From assembly GCA_036571765.1 (NCBI GenBank), contig BROE01000010.1, positions 13,531,057 through 13,595,056 on the forward strand: a DNA stretch of 64,000 nucleotides. Reading direction: 5' to 3'. Position numbers and translations under genes: made by a program. Positions 24,549-36,500 of this stretch are shown piece by piece. Every line of letters begins with the position of its first letter. Positions within the stretch are counted from its first letter, which is position 1. The notes under the pieces are model-generated. The model ran no database searches. It was not told the origin of the DNA and was given only the letters and a program-made list of their open reading frames with translations. This DNA is from Plecoglossus altivelis (lineage: Eukaryota; Chordata; Actinopteri; Osmeriformes; Plecoglossidae).

Positions 24549-24709
24549 CTGTGTCTGCTTGCCGCCCTCGCGCCGTTCCGGGACAGTATCTGGGCCTGGG
24601 GCTGGGTCTGTCCAGAATACAGGTTGTAACGTTGCGGATAGGACTTGCTCTTTACATTTTCAACAAACGTCAGACCGCACAGTACTATGAACAATACCAA
24701 TCCAGCCAT
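24549..24709 (-). CDS. EMILIN-1-like first coding exon (signal peptide plus N-terminus)
   Basis: A 161-nt exon on the minus strand. ATG at 24709-24707 sits in a good context (G at -3, G at +4). Residues 1-20 form a classic secretory signal peptide (MAGLVLFIVLCGLTFV core), followed by KSYPQRYNLYSGQ, PQAQI and RAASRHR at residues 48-54. This order (SYP-x-R, SLYTG-like, PQAQ, ASRHR just before the EMI domain) is what I know from vertebrate EMILIN-1, an extracellular elastin-microfibril glycoprotein with EMI, coiled-coil, collagen-like and C1q domains. The exon ends at 24549 in CAG|GTATC, a good donor, splitting an Arg codon after two bases. The next exon, expected to start with the EMI domain, was not found at lower coordinates, so intron 1 may extend beyond the window. 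It could instead be another EMILIN-family member or a duplicated paralogue. Confidence 0.65.
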
Positions 24710-25100
24710 CCCTTAACTAGCTAAAGTTGACTACAATCTAAAAAATAAATAAAACGACAACAATCCTCGATCCGCTTGTCATTGAACTTATATTCCTTTG
24801 CTGGGAAGCTATGGGAAGGTCCGAAGTGCCGTGACGCGTTCTCCCTCTCCGAAGTCCATACTACCGGCCCATGGTGAATACCGGAGGAGAGACGTAACGG
24901 CAAAACCGCCTTCACTTTAATATCGAAATCCAGGTCTTCCAGGCGATTCCACTTACTCCTTACCATGAAACATCTTACAGTGATTATCTTGAAGACATTA
25001 TACAAGCACATCAATCCACATCCAACTGCCTCACTCTTTTCTAAATTGTAGAATTATAGAAAATATTCTTCTTAAACACCGTCTGTAGTAACTAGTGAGG
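24710..25100 (-). promoter_or_regulatory. Putative 5' UTR and promoter region of the emilin-like gene
   Basis: Directly upstream of the start codon. On the minus strand TTTTATTTATTTTTTAG at about 24738-24754 looks like a splice acceptor, so the 5' UTR might continue in an upstream exon. A moderately CpG-containing patch lies at about 24820-24905. No TATA box or defined factor site can be claimed. Confidence 0.25.
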
Positions 25101-25109
25101 GCGAAAGAT

Positions 25110-25670
25110 GGTTAGCGTGTCAAACTCAGCAGAAAACTGAATTGCTTTTTTCCTCCCCCCATGTCCCCTTTCGTTTCCTCCCTTGCGCACACAGCGACCC
25201 CTCCCTCTGTAAATCTTCTACACAGATCCAAGATCAGCCTTTGTATTGCAAAATTAAACCGTTTCAGGAAAACTCTGATAACCCTAACGAAATAACATTT
25301 TCCAAAAATCAACTTTGCTCAAATCTCTGTTTGGTATGAAACAGTCCTCCAAGTTGGTATACACTGCTCGTATTTTATCGTATGTAATTCACCCTTTAAG
25401 GTTTTCGATTGCCGCCAATGTGACTATATTTTCTTGACTATATTTTAAAAACTTATCAGTTCTGTTTTCCTGCTTCAGGAGTGATGTTCAAAGTGTCTGG
25501 AGAAAACTAAGTACAATAAGGAGAAGAGTGAGTGGTCTATCCTGTTATCAATCACCATAAAATGCACAAAAAAACAAGCCAATGATGTAACAGTTCTGCT
25601 CTCCTTTGTTCCCTTTTTCTTATCTTCCATTCCCCACCTCTCTTTTGCTGCACCACATCATTCCTTCTCT
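25110..25670. other. Non-coding stretch upstream of the emilin-like exon
   Basis: Nothing recognised except pyrimidine-rich sequence from about 25595 onward. Could contain further regulatory sequence. Confidence 0.45.
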
Positions 25671-25677
25671 TTTTACA

Positions 25678-25699
25678 CCCCCCCCCCCCCCCCCCCCCC
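25678..25699. repeat. Poly-C homopolymer (22 C) in a pyrimidine tract
   Basis: Uninterrupted C run within about 150 bases of C/T-rich sequence. Probably length-variable; its opposite strand is a G run. Confidence 0.95.
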
Positions 25700-27240
25700 T
25701 CCACTCCCCCTCAAGTCTTTACACCTGGACGCAGAAGGTCTCACCTGTTCAAGACCCTCCTCCTTCCCCCTCACCTAAACGCACACTGACACCTGCCTCT
25801 AGAGTTGAAGCCTGTATCTCAGGGTTCCTACCTGGCTGAAGGTCTGGCAGATCATTCTATCATGACAAACATCTGAAATCTTTTTTTTACTGAGCGAGGT
25901 AAAAATTGTTGAGGAAAAATAAGACATTTCATCATATAATTTCTACTGACATGTTTTTTTTTCACTAAACGCACCCAAAGTTAGAGTGTAATATTTTTCT
26001 GTCATATATGCAGTTAAAATCCAGGAGGTAGCAGAAGGGCGGTTCAGGCTGACATGCAATGCATCCGGTATAACCCAAGAGTTGGCCGCCTTGCCAAATT
26101 GAGTGATCATGGGAAAAGGGCCTTACTCGTGGAGATGACATAAAACCCAATGATCAGTCTGACAACAGTCCATTGTTGCTCTGTGATAAGAGGGGACCCT
26201 GTATGATACAGAGACCAGACAGAAGCCACTCCTCAGAATAGCCACATGACAGCCTGCCTGGAGTTTGCCAAAATGCACCTGAAAGACACCTCTGAACATT
26301 TTGATTAAATTGATATCAAACATTTGGAGAAAGACAAGATTTTTCACAAGTGTGCTTTTGTGTTTGTACATGTACATTTTCAACTGATGTCTGTATATAA
26401 AATACAATGCATCAAAGATTAAAAACATACAAAATACTTTCATTGCTACTTGTTTACTCAAAATCCAAAGCATTTGAGTGTAGAATGAAACAGGGTTCTC
26501 TTATTTTCCTTAGTGCAAGAGGAAAGCTAATGGAAGTGTGGGAGCCTTACATAGTTTCGATGCAGCTATTTTAACTAGGCTAAGAAAAAGGTGCATTTGT
26601 TGATGCGCAGACTTGGTAGCTAGATGGAAACGTCTGCGTTCACTATCTGTCAAAATCAAATGGGTTGACTATCCTCTCCAATTGTTTAGATATTGCTAAA
26701 GACTTTTTAGTCTCAAACCACCACATGACAGCTAGCAGTCAGGCCCTCAATGAACACAATGCTCCATCTACAAAATCTTTACGGCTCAGATCCGCTCCAA
26801 TCATTTGGATATTATTATGGCATTGTAATTGATTGATTTGTAATCATAATTTAATTACCCTCTCATGGTTTATTGCTTTAATAATCTATCGGATTCGTTT
26901 ACATACAGGAGTATTTCCAGGCCATGGACACGTTCATGTTTGGCAGCAAGAAAATATTCAAAGGTTGTTAGTTTCTATACTGATCACATTTGGCCAAGTA
27001 GACCTTTCTATCCAGATTGTTCTGGGCTCCCTTCGGACCCCATCCCATGCTTCTTATTCATACACATTCTGTATAGTATCACTAGATGTTTGTTGCTGTA
27101 GTTAGCTCTGCAGAGGCGCCATCCAAACCATGCTCCTCCTCATAACCAAGCCTCTCTGACATCCAGCAGCTGTCAAAGGGAGAAATCACTGGCCAGCTTA
27201 TACACTACAGCTGTGTTTACAATACTAGAGGTTTCTGCAG
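25700..27240. other. Non-coding stretch, nothing recognised
   Basis: No domain-bearing frame, RNA gene or transposon end identified. Confidence 0.5.
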
Positions 27241-27243
27241 ATG

Positions 27244-27328
27244 TGCGCACACACACATATAAACACACATTTACACACATACATACATACATACATACAT
27301 ACATACATACATACATACATACATACAT

Positions 27329-27403
<75 letters not shown>

Positions 27404-27420
27404 TACATACATACATACAT
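27244..27420. repeat. Compound (CATA)n-(CA)n-(CATA)n microsatellite
   Basis: CA-rich lead-in from 27248, CATA tetramers from about 27277 to 27346, pure CA to about 27399, then CATA again to 27420. Open frames through it on both strands (poly His-Thr or Val-Cys) are artefacts. Confidence 0.97.
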
Positions 27421-27424
27421 GCTG

Positions 27425-27950
27425 ATCCCTGAGAGGCAGATTAAAAAGAAGTAAAGAAATAGATATGCAAAAGAATACAAAGAATAAAAAGAATTAGAAA
27501 ACTGGAGTGGAAAAAACAGCAAGAAATGTAATGTGTGAGAGAAAAGACCAACTAAGCCAAGGATGTGGTAGATGGGCATCCACATCAGAAAAGTACCCTT
27601 ATCCCAAACTCATCATAATTCTGATGTAATGATTCACACCACAATCATATATCACATCTCACCACAACTAACATTATCCTACCTTATTTACACATGCTGT
27701 ATATCGATTGTTCGACTGTTTTATTGATTGGATGTTTTTTAAATTTCCTTGTGTAACTCTATGTTGTTCTATGAGTCGGACTGCTGATCTTGTAGAACAA
27801 GTAGAAGTTTCCAACACTTGTGCACAGCCACAAGGCCATGCAACTGGTTGTCTGGCAATTGAATCTGGATAAGAGGCGGAACCATTCTGACACGCGACTT
27901 ACTGTGTGGACAGTATAACCTTTTGGTACACCTGTCTGTGTTAGGGTTAG
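27425..27950. other. Non-coding stretch, nothing recognised
   Basis: A-rich left part next to the microsatellite; otherwise unremarkable. Confidence 0.5.
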
Positions 27951-27952
27951 GA

Positions 27953-28140
27953 CAGAGGTGTCCAATCCTGGTCCCTGATGGCCACTGTCCTGATAGTTTT
28001 AGATGTTTCACTGCTTCACACCTGTTCCTGATTCAAATGAATGGGTTGTTATCAAGCTCTATGGAAGCCTCGTAATGACCCTTCATTAGAATCAGGTTTG
28101 CTGGAGAAGGGAAACATCTAAAACTGTCAGGACAGTGGCC
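27953..28140 (+). mobile_element. hAT-like MITE with near-perfect inverted repeats, right end clipped
   Basis: Starts CAGAGGTGTCCAATCCTGG, with the CAG end typical of hAT-type elements. The block at 27980-28009 (GGCCACTGTCCTGATAG and on) is the reverse complement of 28111-28140 with one mismatch in 30. The mirror of the outermost 27 bases is missing on the right, where sequence changes after CAGTGGCCC. No coding capacity. Family assignment is from recognition. Confidence 0.7.
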
Positions 28141-28144
28141 CAAA

Positions 28145-30815
28145 GATATATTTTGAACAAGACATAGCTTTATCAGTCTCTATCACTCTCCCACACACCC
28201 ATGTAAACCCCTCCATCTACCCACACACATGCAAAGGAAGAGGAAATCCTACATACTTCCTGACTATGGAAGGAGGGAAGTATGTTGGAAATCCCTCTTC
28301 CCTAAAATAAATGTCTGGTCATCTTTTTTAGGTGTATGTATTTGTGTGTGGGGTGTGTGTGAGTGTAGGGTGGAGTCTCTAAATGATATATATGCTTTCA
28401 CAGGGTCAGCAGCTGCAACCAAACATTCCCAGGAATCCTCACACAAACACTGTTGTCCTTCATCCAACTGACTGACCTGATAGGGATTTTAACACAGGCT
28501 ACTTTACCCTTCTTTTTTGGTGTCACCCTTTCTCCTTCCTGTTTGCATGTGTGTGTGTGTGTTTGCATGTGTGTCATACTACGAATGCATGTGCGTGTTA
28601 TATGCAGGACATTGTCATCATGTTTGTAATCAGAAGCTCAGTCTCAGACCACCGAGACTTTGAAATTAAATTTACCATTGTTTTATAAGCCTCTCATCCC
28701 TCTCCTCTCTTAGGTATTTAACAGTGTGTATTTTCACATCCATCTTTCCCGCTGGTATGAATCGAGATGACCACTGATCTAATAATGACTTTATAACCCC
28801 AGTGGTGACCAGTAGCTTGTGGTTCATAATGTTAAATAATAAATCATTGTTCATCTTATGTAATTCAGCATCTGTGAATACACCCCAACCTACACTATAT
28901 TGCAGGAAAAATACAATTTTAAGGGAGAGACTTCTTATTGTTACTTGTATTGACTCTCATTCATGACTTCTTCATGTACATAAATTCAATAATTTATTCA
29001 CCTAGTACATTTTTTCATTAGCACATTTACAACACAGAATTCAGTTCTAGTGTAATAAATTCACCCCTCTCTCCCTCCCAGTCCTGCCTTCCCATTTATT
29101 GTTCAAGAAATTTGTTGAAGTAAAAATTGCGAGGAGTTACCTGGTTAGACTAAGATTTTGTTTATACTGAATGTAAAACCTGTTACAGATTTGCTGGAAG
29201 TTTATGAGCTCATGGTGAGTCTTTCAATCGGTTGTTTACTAACTGCAAGCAAGGGTAAGATCTATATGGGAGACGTGCAGATATTTCACCCAATGGTGAA
29301 AGTAATTGACTCCCCTAATTTCTTTGCTTTGACTACATTTGTCAGCATTCCACTCCCAGTTAGCTACAATTGGCTAGCACAAATAATTTAAAACATAAGC
29401 GGTGTAATAAATGTAATTCTTGCTCCACTTACATGACAATTAATGTCTAAAGACTAAGTGGCAAAGTAGTCCTCTCAATCATTTATCTTTACTAGGTAGC
29501 CTATTTTCATGATCAAATTTGCTATCTACTATATTATTGTGCAGACAGAAGTTGACATTAATGAAAGGCCCCTGATATTTTTATTGTTTATTTTTATTTC
29601 TTAAAGAACAGTAAACATATCTAAATTCCTTCAAAAATGTGTGTACAACTATTTCAACCTTGACTACACCGTTCCTATGCTAACCCATGTCAAAATAAGT
29701 AATTGCTTAACCCGCATTGGGCAGCAGGGGTGTTTGGTGTTAGCTCCAGCAAGTTTGGCTGTTTAATTATGTTCAATAACTACACGGTGTTCAGAAATCA
29801 AAAGCCAATCAGAACATGCTATTCATAATTTCGAAGCCAATAATGAACCCCTATCAATCTTTTCAAACACGGGACTGGTAAATTACATAGCAGCGTGCCC
29901 CTCACCCACAAAGTACTGCCTTCAGGATTGCCCTCTTTCTGTGATCAACATTGGTACCTGCTCCTTTACTAGCTACTAGTGTATCTGAAAAGTCAATATC
30001 GGGCAATTAAAGCTGTTTGACAGAAAGGCAATGAATAATACATGATAAACACACTCACTCATAAAAAAGCTCTACTTAGAAACATTGGCATTAGCCAACT
30101 TTGGTCTAGCTAGCCAAAGTGGAAGTTCTCTTCATTGTAAATTGCATGAAGTACCCAAAACGTTAGCATACAATATGTTTGTGTTCCTTAGTTTTTCTAT
30201 TTTAGTTTTGAACTTAACTAGTATTGGTATCCAAACATTAGTCGATCCTGACTCCTGAAGCTAACAACGTCTAGTTACTAGGCGGGAGCTTTTGCTTATG
30301 CTGCTGTCAGTTAAATCTGGCAAGATAGACTAGCTCTATAAACAAAACGGATATGATATTCATTAGCAAGTAACGTGATGTTTGTTTTTATTTTTTAGAT
30401 TGCTTTACAATGTCACAATCTGTTAATGTTCACTATTATTTTAATTTGGAAATAAATTGTGACAATGTTGTGGCACGGTGTCAAACCTTCAACGCGATGC
30501 CAATCATCACCTCAGTGGTATGCTGCTGAGTGAGAGAATTTACTTTGCATTTTACGATACTTCAACTTATTTTTCGAGCAGAGACTCAAAGGCTCGATAC
30601 CAGACAAGTTGTCCCCCTTCTCCCAGGGGGCAAGGGAGGCTCAGCCTAGTGTATTTGGGAAAAAAGGCATTTATAAAAAATTCTTCTTGGATGTACAAAA
30701 ACATTTCTCAAGGACTACACTGCTCAGCCACTATCAAGATAATAGGAATTGTGTGCTATTGTGTGCTATTCTATCTTTTATGTGATTTATTTGACGTTTT
30801 TAATTTCATGCTACA
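28145..30815. other. Non-coding stretch, nothing recognised
   Basis: AT-rich with a short TG run near 28548-28562. No coding exon, RNA gene or mobile element identified. Confidence 0.5.
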
Positions 30816-30817
30816 AT

Positions 30818-31131
30818 AAGTGAAGTGAAGTGACGTATTGTCAAAATTCACCTCTGCATTTAACCCAAGTGCACACACAGTAGTGAGTAGTGGGCAACCG
30901 CACGCACGCAGTGAACATACACCCAGAGCAGTGGGCAGCTATTGCTCCAGCGCCCGGGAAGCAATTGGGGGTTCGGTGCCTTGCTAAAGGGCACCTCAGT
31001 CATGGTTTCGAAGGCAGAGAGAGTGCTGTTTATTCACAATCCCCACCTTCAATTCCTGCCGGTGCGAGAATTGAACCAGCAACTTGAAGGTTACAAGCCC
31101 AACTCCCTAACCATTAGGCCACGACTTCCCC
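30818..31131 (-). mobile_element. tRNA-derived SINE, full length
   Basis: On the minus strand the head (31131 downward) reads GGGGAAGTCGTGGCCTAATGG, with a box A-like TGGCCTAATGGTTAG and a box B-like GGTTCAATTCT. It is followed by a body (GAGGTGCCCTTTAGCAAGG, GCGCTGGAGCAATAG) and a tail of CACTTCA repeats ending at 30818. This matches a common fish SINE architecture with an internal RNA polymerase III promoter. Box B is slightly off consensus. No flanking target duplication was seen. Confidence 0.75.
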
Positions 31132-31240
31132 TAGCACAACATCTTGGTAACCAAGGATTAGGGTGGTGGTAGGTGAGTGTGTGTGTTTACAGTAAACAAG
31201 TGTGTGAGCAGACCAGGCGAAGCTGTGAGATGTCTATGGA

Positions 31241-31331
31241 TTAAGTGAAGTGAGTGAAGTGACGTATTGTCAAGTATGGTTACCCATACTCGAAATTTAC
31301 CTCTGCATTTAACCCATCCAAGTGCACACAA
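31241..31331 (-). mobile_element. SINE fragment (3' part of the same family)
   Basis: Same tail and 3' body as the SINE at 30.8 kb (CACTTCA repeats, CAATACGTCAC, GGTTAAATGCAGAGG), and also holds an internal segment (TATGGTTACCCATACTC) that the full copy lacks. The tRNA head is missing. Same orientation, 110 bp away. Confidence 0.75.
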
Positions 31332-31339
31332 TAAGTCTT

Positions 31340-33055
31340 TCAACCTTTGAAATCTAATAACCACTTTTGTCAATACTGAATACATATATTATTATGTGTA
31401 CGCAAAGGTATGTATATTTTAAGGTCACAAGCCTAGGGCTAGGTATCTAAATTTGAGGCCATTTAATACCAACCCAGACATTTTGTTCCTGCTGAGTATC
31501 AATTTATTTAGAAGGAAACAGTGCCAAATTTACAGACTTCATAGTATTTTACAATGACACAATATCCATCTGTGTTAGCAATACAATTAACACATTACTT
31601 GTTGCATTAATACAAAATGCATAGGGTAAAGACGTGAGATAACATGAAATTTAGCTGGGTCAATATAGCATGCTGCTTCTAATGTAACTTTATAGTAGTA
31701 GTTTGTAGACATTTTAAGTCACCACATTAGCATCTCCAAATGTTGAGATATGTTCATTGTGATAACTTATAATTAAGAGAGCCTTCATTCCAGACAACAT
31801 TTGTTATTTAATATTCAGAATACCAAGAGGTTGCCGTTAGCACATGCATACTCAACTAATGTATCTCTATCGATCTGCTATCAACCCTTGACCTCAAGGC
31901 TCAACGGTACCTCCTGACGGAGTGGGGTGATTCTGCAACAGCAAACACATACTTGAACCAGTCAATCGGGATACCACATTCATTGTGTCCTCAGTTGTGT
32001 ATTGTGCAATGTGAAGCTGCACTGTTCTATGTGTGTGTTTGTGGTACGGGAGGGTGCTGATAGGGAGCGGGATGTGGAGGACCTGTTCGTGCCATTTTTT
32101 TTATTTAAGTTAATTTGTCACTGGTTCATCAGATTTCTGAAGGGGTGAGACTTATGTGTCTATAGTTAATGAAATAAATATGTCAAGAATGGCTAAAGAG
32201 GATACACCTACAATCGTCCAGTCTTTTCTACGGATACAATGTTGGCAGCAGAGTAGTATAGCAAAACCTCGAAATTCTAGTAATAGGATAGGAATTCTAG
32301 TAGTAAGATATTTTCTCTGAATAATGAGATAAGGTGTCTTAAAAATTATATGATGGAAGCAATATGCTTCTGTAGTTCACTGTTAATGTAAGCAGTTTAT
32401 TCGGTGGCGCCTATAATAAATGTGTAAAAAACTGTAAATTGATAACCACCCACTCAGTTAATTGGTGCACATGTTTCTCATTTGAGTGTACCGTAACAGC
32501 TTGAGAAGTCAAATACCACAAATTTTTAATATGGCAAAAAATGATTTTACACTGTATTATTGTACATTAAGACTGTAGTACATTAAGTGTTCTAAAAAGA
32601 AAAAACCCTGCGTGTTCACTAAAGGTTACAACTGAACTAGCTTTTTCTGTGAAAAGAAAACCAATGGTCTCAGCCTCAATCTTCGAACTAGCAACTCATG
32701 CCCACTTCTCTCTGTACTGCACCCCAACATCTAACACAACACAATGCAGAAGATCACAGCGGTACCGAGGGATGTAACCAGGCGGCAGACGGTCAGGAGT
32801 GGGTTACACATACATTTATTGCTGCTTATTTACATTTCAAAATACTAAGTGTAAAGTATAGAGTGAAATTGTTGTCTTATCACTTCCCCTGCTAGGGGGA
32901 ATAGTGAATAGGCTAATATTGTTGAGAAGTTGCATCAAGACAAAGAATTGGCTAATCCGGTGCAAAGATGGTCCTGACCTCTATGACTTGAAAGATGTAC
33001 TTGTCTAGCAGATTAAGACTTATTTATTACGTAATTGTAATCTTCATCTTAATGT
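31340..33055. other. Non-coding stretch, nothing recognised
   Basis: No coding frame with recognisable domain; no repeat with a second copy in the window noted. Confidence 0.5.
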
Positions 33056-33059
33056 ACAG

Positions 33060-33990
33060 AAAATTCAATATGGTGGCTGCTATAGGTTCTTGTGATTTAT
33101 TTGTTCCTGATGAGAAAGAAGGCATATGGAATGAGTTTCAAAGTTTTGGAGGAAAATGGGATGCAAACAGTATCACTTTGCAAAGTGGGAAAATTGGGGC
33201 ATGGCCTGTACACCCCCTTTGGTCTAATGGTGACCAGGTTGTGTGTGTGGTTACTAATGTTGTGCAGTTTCACCAGGCCAAATTTCTCAACTTTTTAATG
33301 GTTGTTTTCTAGGGGCTCCCATTGACTCCCATAGAACAAGAATATAAATAAATATAGATGTAGGCAGCAATTGCTGAATACTCCTTAACATTTCAAACCA
33401 TTACAAAATTGACATGTGTTTCAGAGATATACATCAAGGAATTGCTGAGATACAACCCAACTTCATGTTTGGCAGCTGTGCGGACAAATTTGATTGGCTG
33501 TACTGGGAAAACGGTTTCAAAAATCAAAGATGCACATGATGACATTTGTGAGGCTTAGTCTGAAGATGTCTGCCAAATTTTGTGAATATTTGGACAACAT
33601 TCGTAAGACGAGTGGCAAAAAACATAGTTTTTCTTAATCTTAAGTGTACCAAAAAATACCATATTTGTGTGATTGCAACCAGAAGGTTCTTGAGGCCTTT
33701 TAGTTCTTCATGAGGAAGGATATACTTTACATTCTTGAAAAGCTTTGACCCTGGCCTGGGAATGACATTACACCTGACTCGAGCGTTTTCAGGTCCAGCA
33801 AACCTTTTGAGTCAAAAGACTCAAAACCAGGCCAAAACGTTTTAAAACAAGCCCAACATGTTTTGGGGTGTGCAATGTAGGAGTCAACACATGAATCCTG
33901 TAGATGCCTCCATAGTTAAATTGAAAACGTTATTAGTGGACTAATCCTTGTTTTCTGCTCTCCTTAGGTTTAATTGGTTCATTCAACAAA
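33060..33990 (+). repeat. Teleost dispersed repeat (family A followed by family B)
   Basis: 33085-33230 and 33680-33740 carry family A marks (GGTTCTTGAGGCCTTTTAG, GGCATGGCCTGTACACCCCC). 33416-33640 is family B (GATTGGCTGTACTGGGAAAACG, TGTGAGGCTTAGTCTGA, GCCAAATTTTGTGAA), matching 35235-35450. The GGGGCTCCCATTGACTCCCAT block near 33313 recurs at 35688. Non-coding, copy decayed. Confidence 0.65.
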
Positions 33991-34840
33991 ATATTATTAT
34001 GTGTCGATTCCTTTTACCAAATACAGAGCAACAAAAACAAAAAAAGTGAAGATACACCAAAAAAAGTGTTTGTAGGTTATGAACTATTACTGCTCGCAAT
34101 ATGCCTGCTAACTTGCCTGATTGGATGAGCTATATGCAAAAGTGAAGATTTTCAGACATTTCGGATGGCATACTGTATAGACTACATTTACTTAGCCTTT
34201 GTTTAAGTTAGTTTGTACATTAAAATTGCTTACTTACGTAACTGTGACAACCGGGTCAAAACGGACACAGTGAGCATCGGTAATTAAGACATACAGAAAG
34301 AGCTAATGTAATCAAAATCAGTTCAGTCTACTCTGTAGACATCTTTGATATGATTGAGGTTCAGGCAGGAGGACTAGTGATTACTTGATCATTTATAACA
34401 CACGATACAATCCATGTTTTAGTGTAATGATTCTGCTGACAGCTGCTTCTTGCGACCCCCAACAAAGGTATTCACCGACTGCATAATATGACATGAGGCT
34501 AATGACACTAAGGTCTTCGGTTGTACTGCAAGTACCAGTTTTGCCCTGCAAGCTATTTCTGCCTTGAATCTGTGCATGCATACTCATAGTTAGTGGACAC
34601 AAGACCCCATCTATATATCAAGATAATATCCAAGCTGTCAATTTCCCAAATATGACTCAGTTTTGTTTACCATATGTACTGTGTGATGGTTGCTTGACTT
34701 AAACAACTTGCTAATTAAATTAATTGTTTGTTAAATTAAACTCTCTTTCACCACCTGTCTATGGAGGAACCCTCACTTACCATGGCCTTGGCAATGCTAT
34801 ACTAAGTCTACTTCTTAGTTTAATGGTGCCAAAGAAAAAG
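33991..34840. other. Non-coding stretch, nothing recognised
   Basis: No features identified. Confidence 0.5.
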
Positions 34841-34845
34841 ATATA

Positions 34846-35770
34846 ATGACCAATCTGTGTGTGTATAGCTCAGCTGATGTGCGTGTGTCAAAAGTCTGTG
34901 AGAATTGGGAGCAGGTGCGCGCTGAGGGAGGGAGAGAAGATTTTAAAAAAAAGCCCAAGCAATTAGGCAACCATGCATATTTCAAATATTCCCCTTTAGT
35001 CTACTTTTCATCTTACATTCAACTTTTTCTCAGATTTGTGAAAGAAACATTTTCAACAGTCATTACATGAACTTGTGATTGAATCACACTTTCAGTCTTT
35101 GAGCGTCAATTGTATAAAGCTTTATTTTAGCAATAGCAATATTTCAGTTTCCTTCATTTCAGTCAGTTTGGAGATTGCAACTGGCGTAGTGTTCTCATTG
35201 TGGCATACTAAGTTTGTTGATGATATCTCAAAGATTTGCTGAAATATAATCCATCTTCCTGTTTGGTTGCATTAGGGTTAGGGTAAGACGATTTTGATTG
35301 GCTTTACTGGACAAACGATTTTTAAAATGAAAAATCTTTCAATAACTTGAGTGAGGGTTGCTCTGATAATGATGACTGCCAAGTCTGGGGAAGATTTGAC
35401 AAAAATCTAAGCGAAGTAGCAAAAAAACACGTTTCCTTAAAATTCAAAATGGCGGAGATTTCATATAACTGGAAATTGATGCCATATGGTGTATTAAACT
35501 TGTCTTGAGCCAGGGAATCCAACAGTAACTCATTTTTGGAAAATCTGTCATACGGTTCAAAAGTTAAGTGTGTAAACACAAGTCCAACTTTGACCTGTTG
35601 GTGGTGCTAGAGTGCTCCAAAGGAAGGCATGTCACTTGGTGTAAATAAAGAAGGGGTATATCACAACCTTTCGCCATACGGTTCTAGGGGCTGCCATAGA
35701 CTCCAATGGGAGAAGAATATTAAGAAGAAGAAGAAAAGATTGAAACACTTAAGTTGCTCGGCAGCTTCGC
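34846..35770 (+). repeat. Teleost dispersed repeat (family C followed by family B)
   Basis: 34850-35110 resembles 20890-21160 (family C). 35235-35450 matches 33480-33640 (family B: GATTGGCTTTACTGG, AGCAAAAAAACACG). 35688-35720 ends in GGGGCTGCCATAGACTCCAATGGGA followed by AAGAAGAAG, then GGCAGCTTCGCTGC, a small hairpin near 35760. Non-coding. Confidence 0.55.
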
Positions 35771-35774
35771 TGCT

Positions 35775-36370
35775 TGGCCATCAATAGTAAGAAAAGGTAG
35801 AAACAATTAAGTGGCTCCTTACAGAGGAATCATAATAATAATAATAAAACTAACAATAACAATAGGTTTCCTCCTGGTAACCCTTTTAATCAGATTCATC
35901 CATAAACATAGCCTACCTTCATCATTTCAATGGTGTGATTTCTACGTCACTAACCCTAGGGATCCCCAATATTTGGACAACATACACAATGTCAGTGTCA
36001 AAAGGTAAGTCTAGGTAGCGATTGTGTTGCTTGTGATTTTACATTCTGTTGCACAGTTTAGGTCTGAATTGAGTTTTTGTGGCAAAAAGAGAAACTAACG
36101 GTGGCTGACTTGCTAGCCACAGTCACCTACGTCACCAACGTCATAACCACACGCATGACTACCTGTAGTAAAACATTAGTAGCAGCCTGTTAACTTCTGG
36201 GAGTTACCTAAGCAACTAGCCTTAAAACGCCACAAGAGGCCTCTAATGTAATGTACAGTGTGATATACGCTGATATTACAAACCTAGTACATCTGCTTTT
36301 GGGCAACAGTAGTCTACAATACACTGAAGTGTAAGCGTTGTAGGAATGACCCTGGCCCTATCAAATTACA
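35775..36370. other. Non-coding stretch with short (AAT)n
   Basis: An AAT trinucleotide patch near 35831-35847; otherwise nothing recognised. Confidence 0.5.
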
Positions 36371-36375
36371 AGTAA

Positions 36376-36500
36376 CTAGGGGTGTAACAAAATGCTCACG
36401 AACAGCTCATGATACAATACATATGATACAATACCAATGATACTGGTTGTTAGATACACTAGGTATCATGATATTATGAATAAAATCCGAAATGAAACTC
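36376..36500 (+). repeat. Possible hAT-type non-autonomous element end
   Basis: AGGGGTGTAACAAAATGC followed by GATACAATAC/GATACT repeats resembles a fish MITE end I have seen described as hAT-like. The opposite end was not located, so the extent is unknown. Confidence 0.3.

Noticed and set aside
24487..24724. Plus-strand frames over the emilin-like exon
   Set aside because: Opposite strand carries signal peptide, family-like N-terminus and a consensus donor; the plus frames have none of these.
27241..27420. Regularly spaced repeats and long open frames (poly His-Thr, Val-Cys)
   Set aside because: Pure CATA/CA microsatellite without spacers; not a CRISPR array and not coding.
30818..31131. 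Possible tRNA gene (box A and box B)
   Set aside because: No cloverleaf beyond the head; continues into a SINE body and CACTTCA tail.
35270..35290. TTAGGGTTAGGG, telomere-like
   Set aside because: Only two units inside a dispersed repeat; no tract, so not an interstitial telomere array of note.
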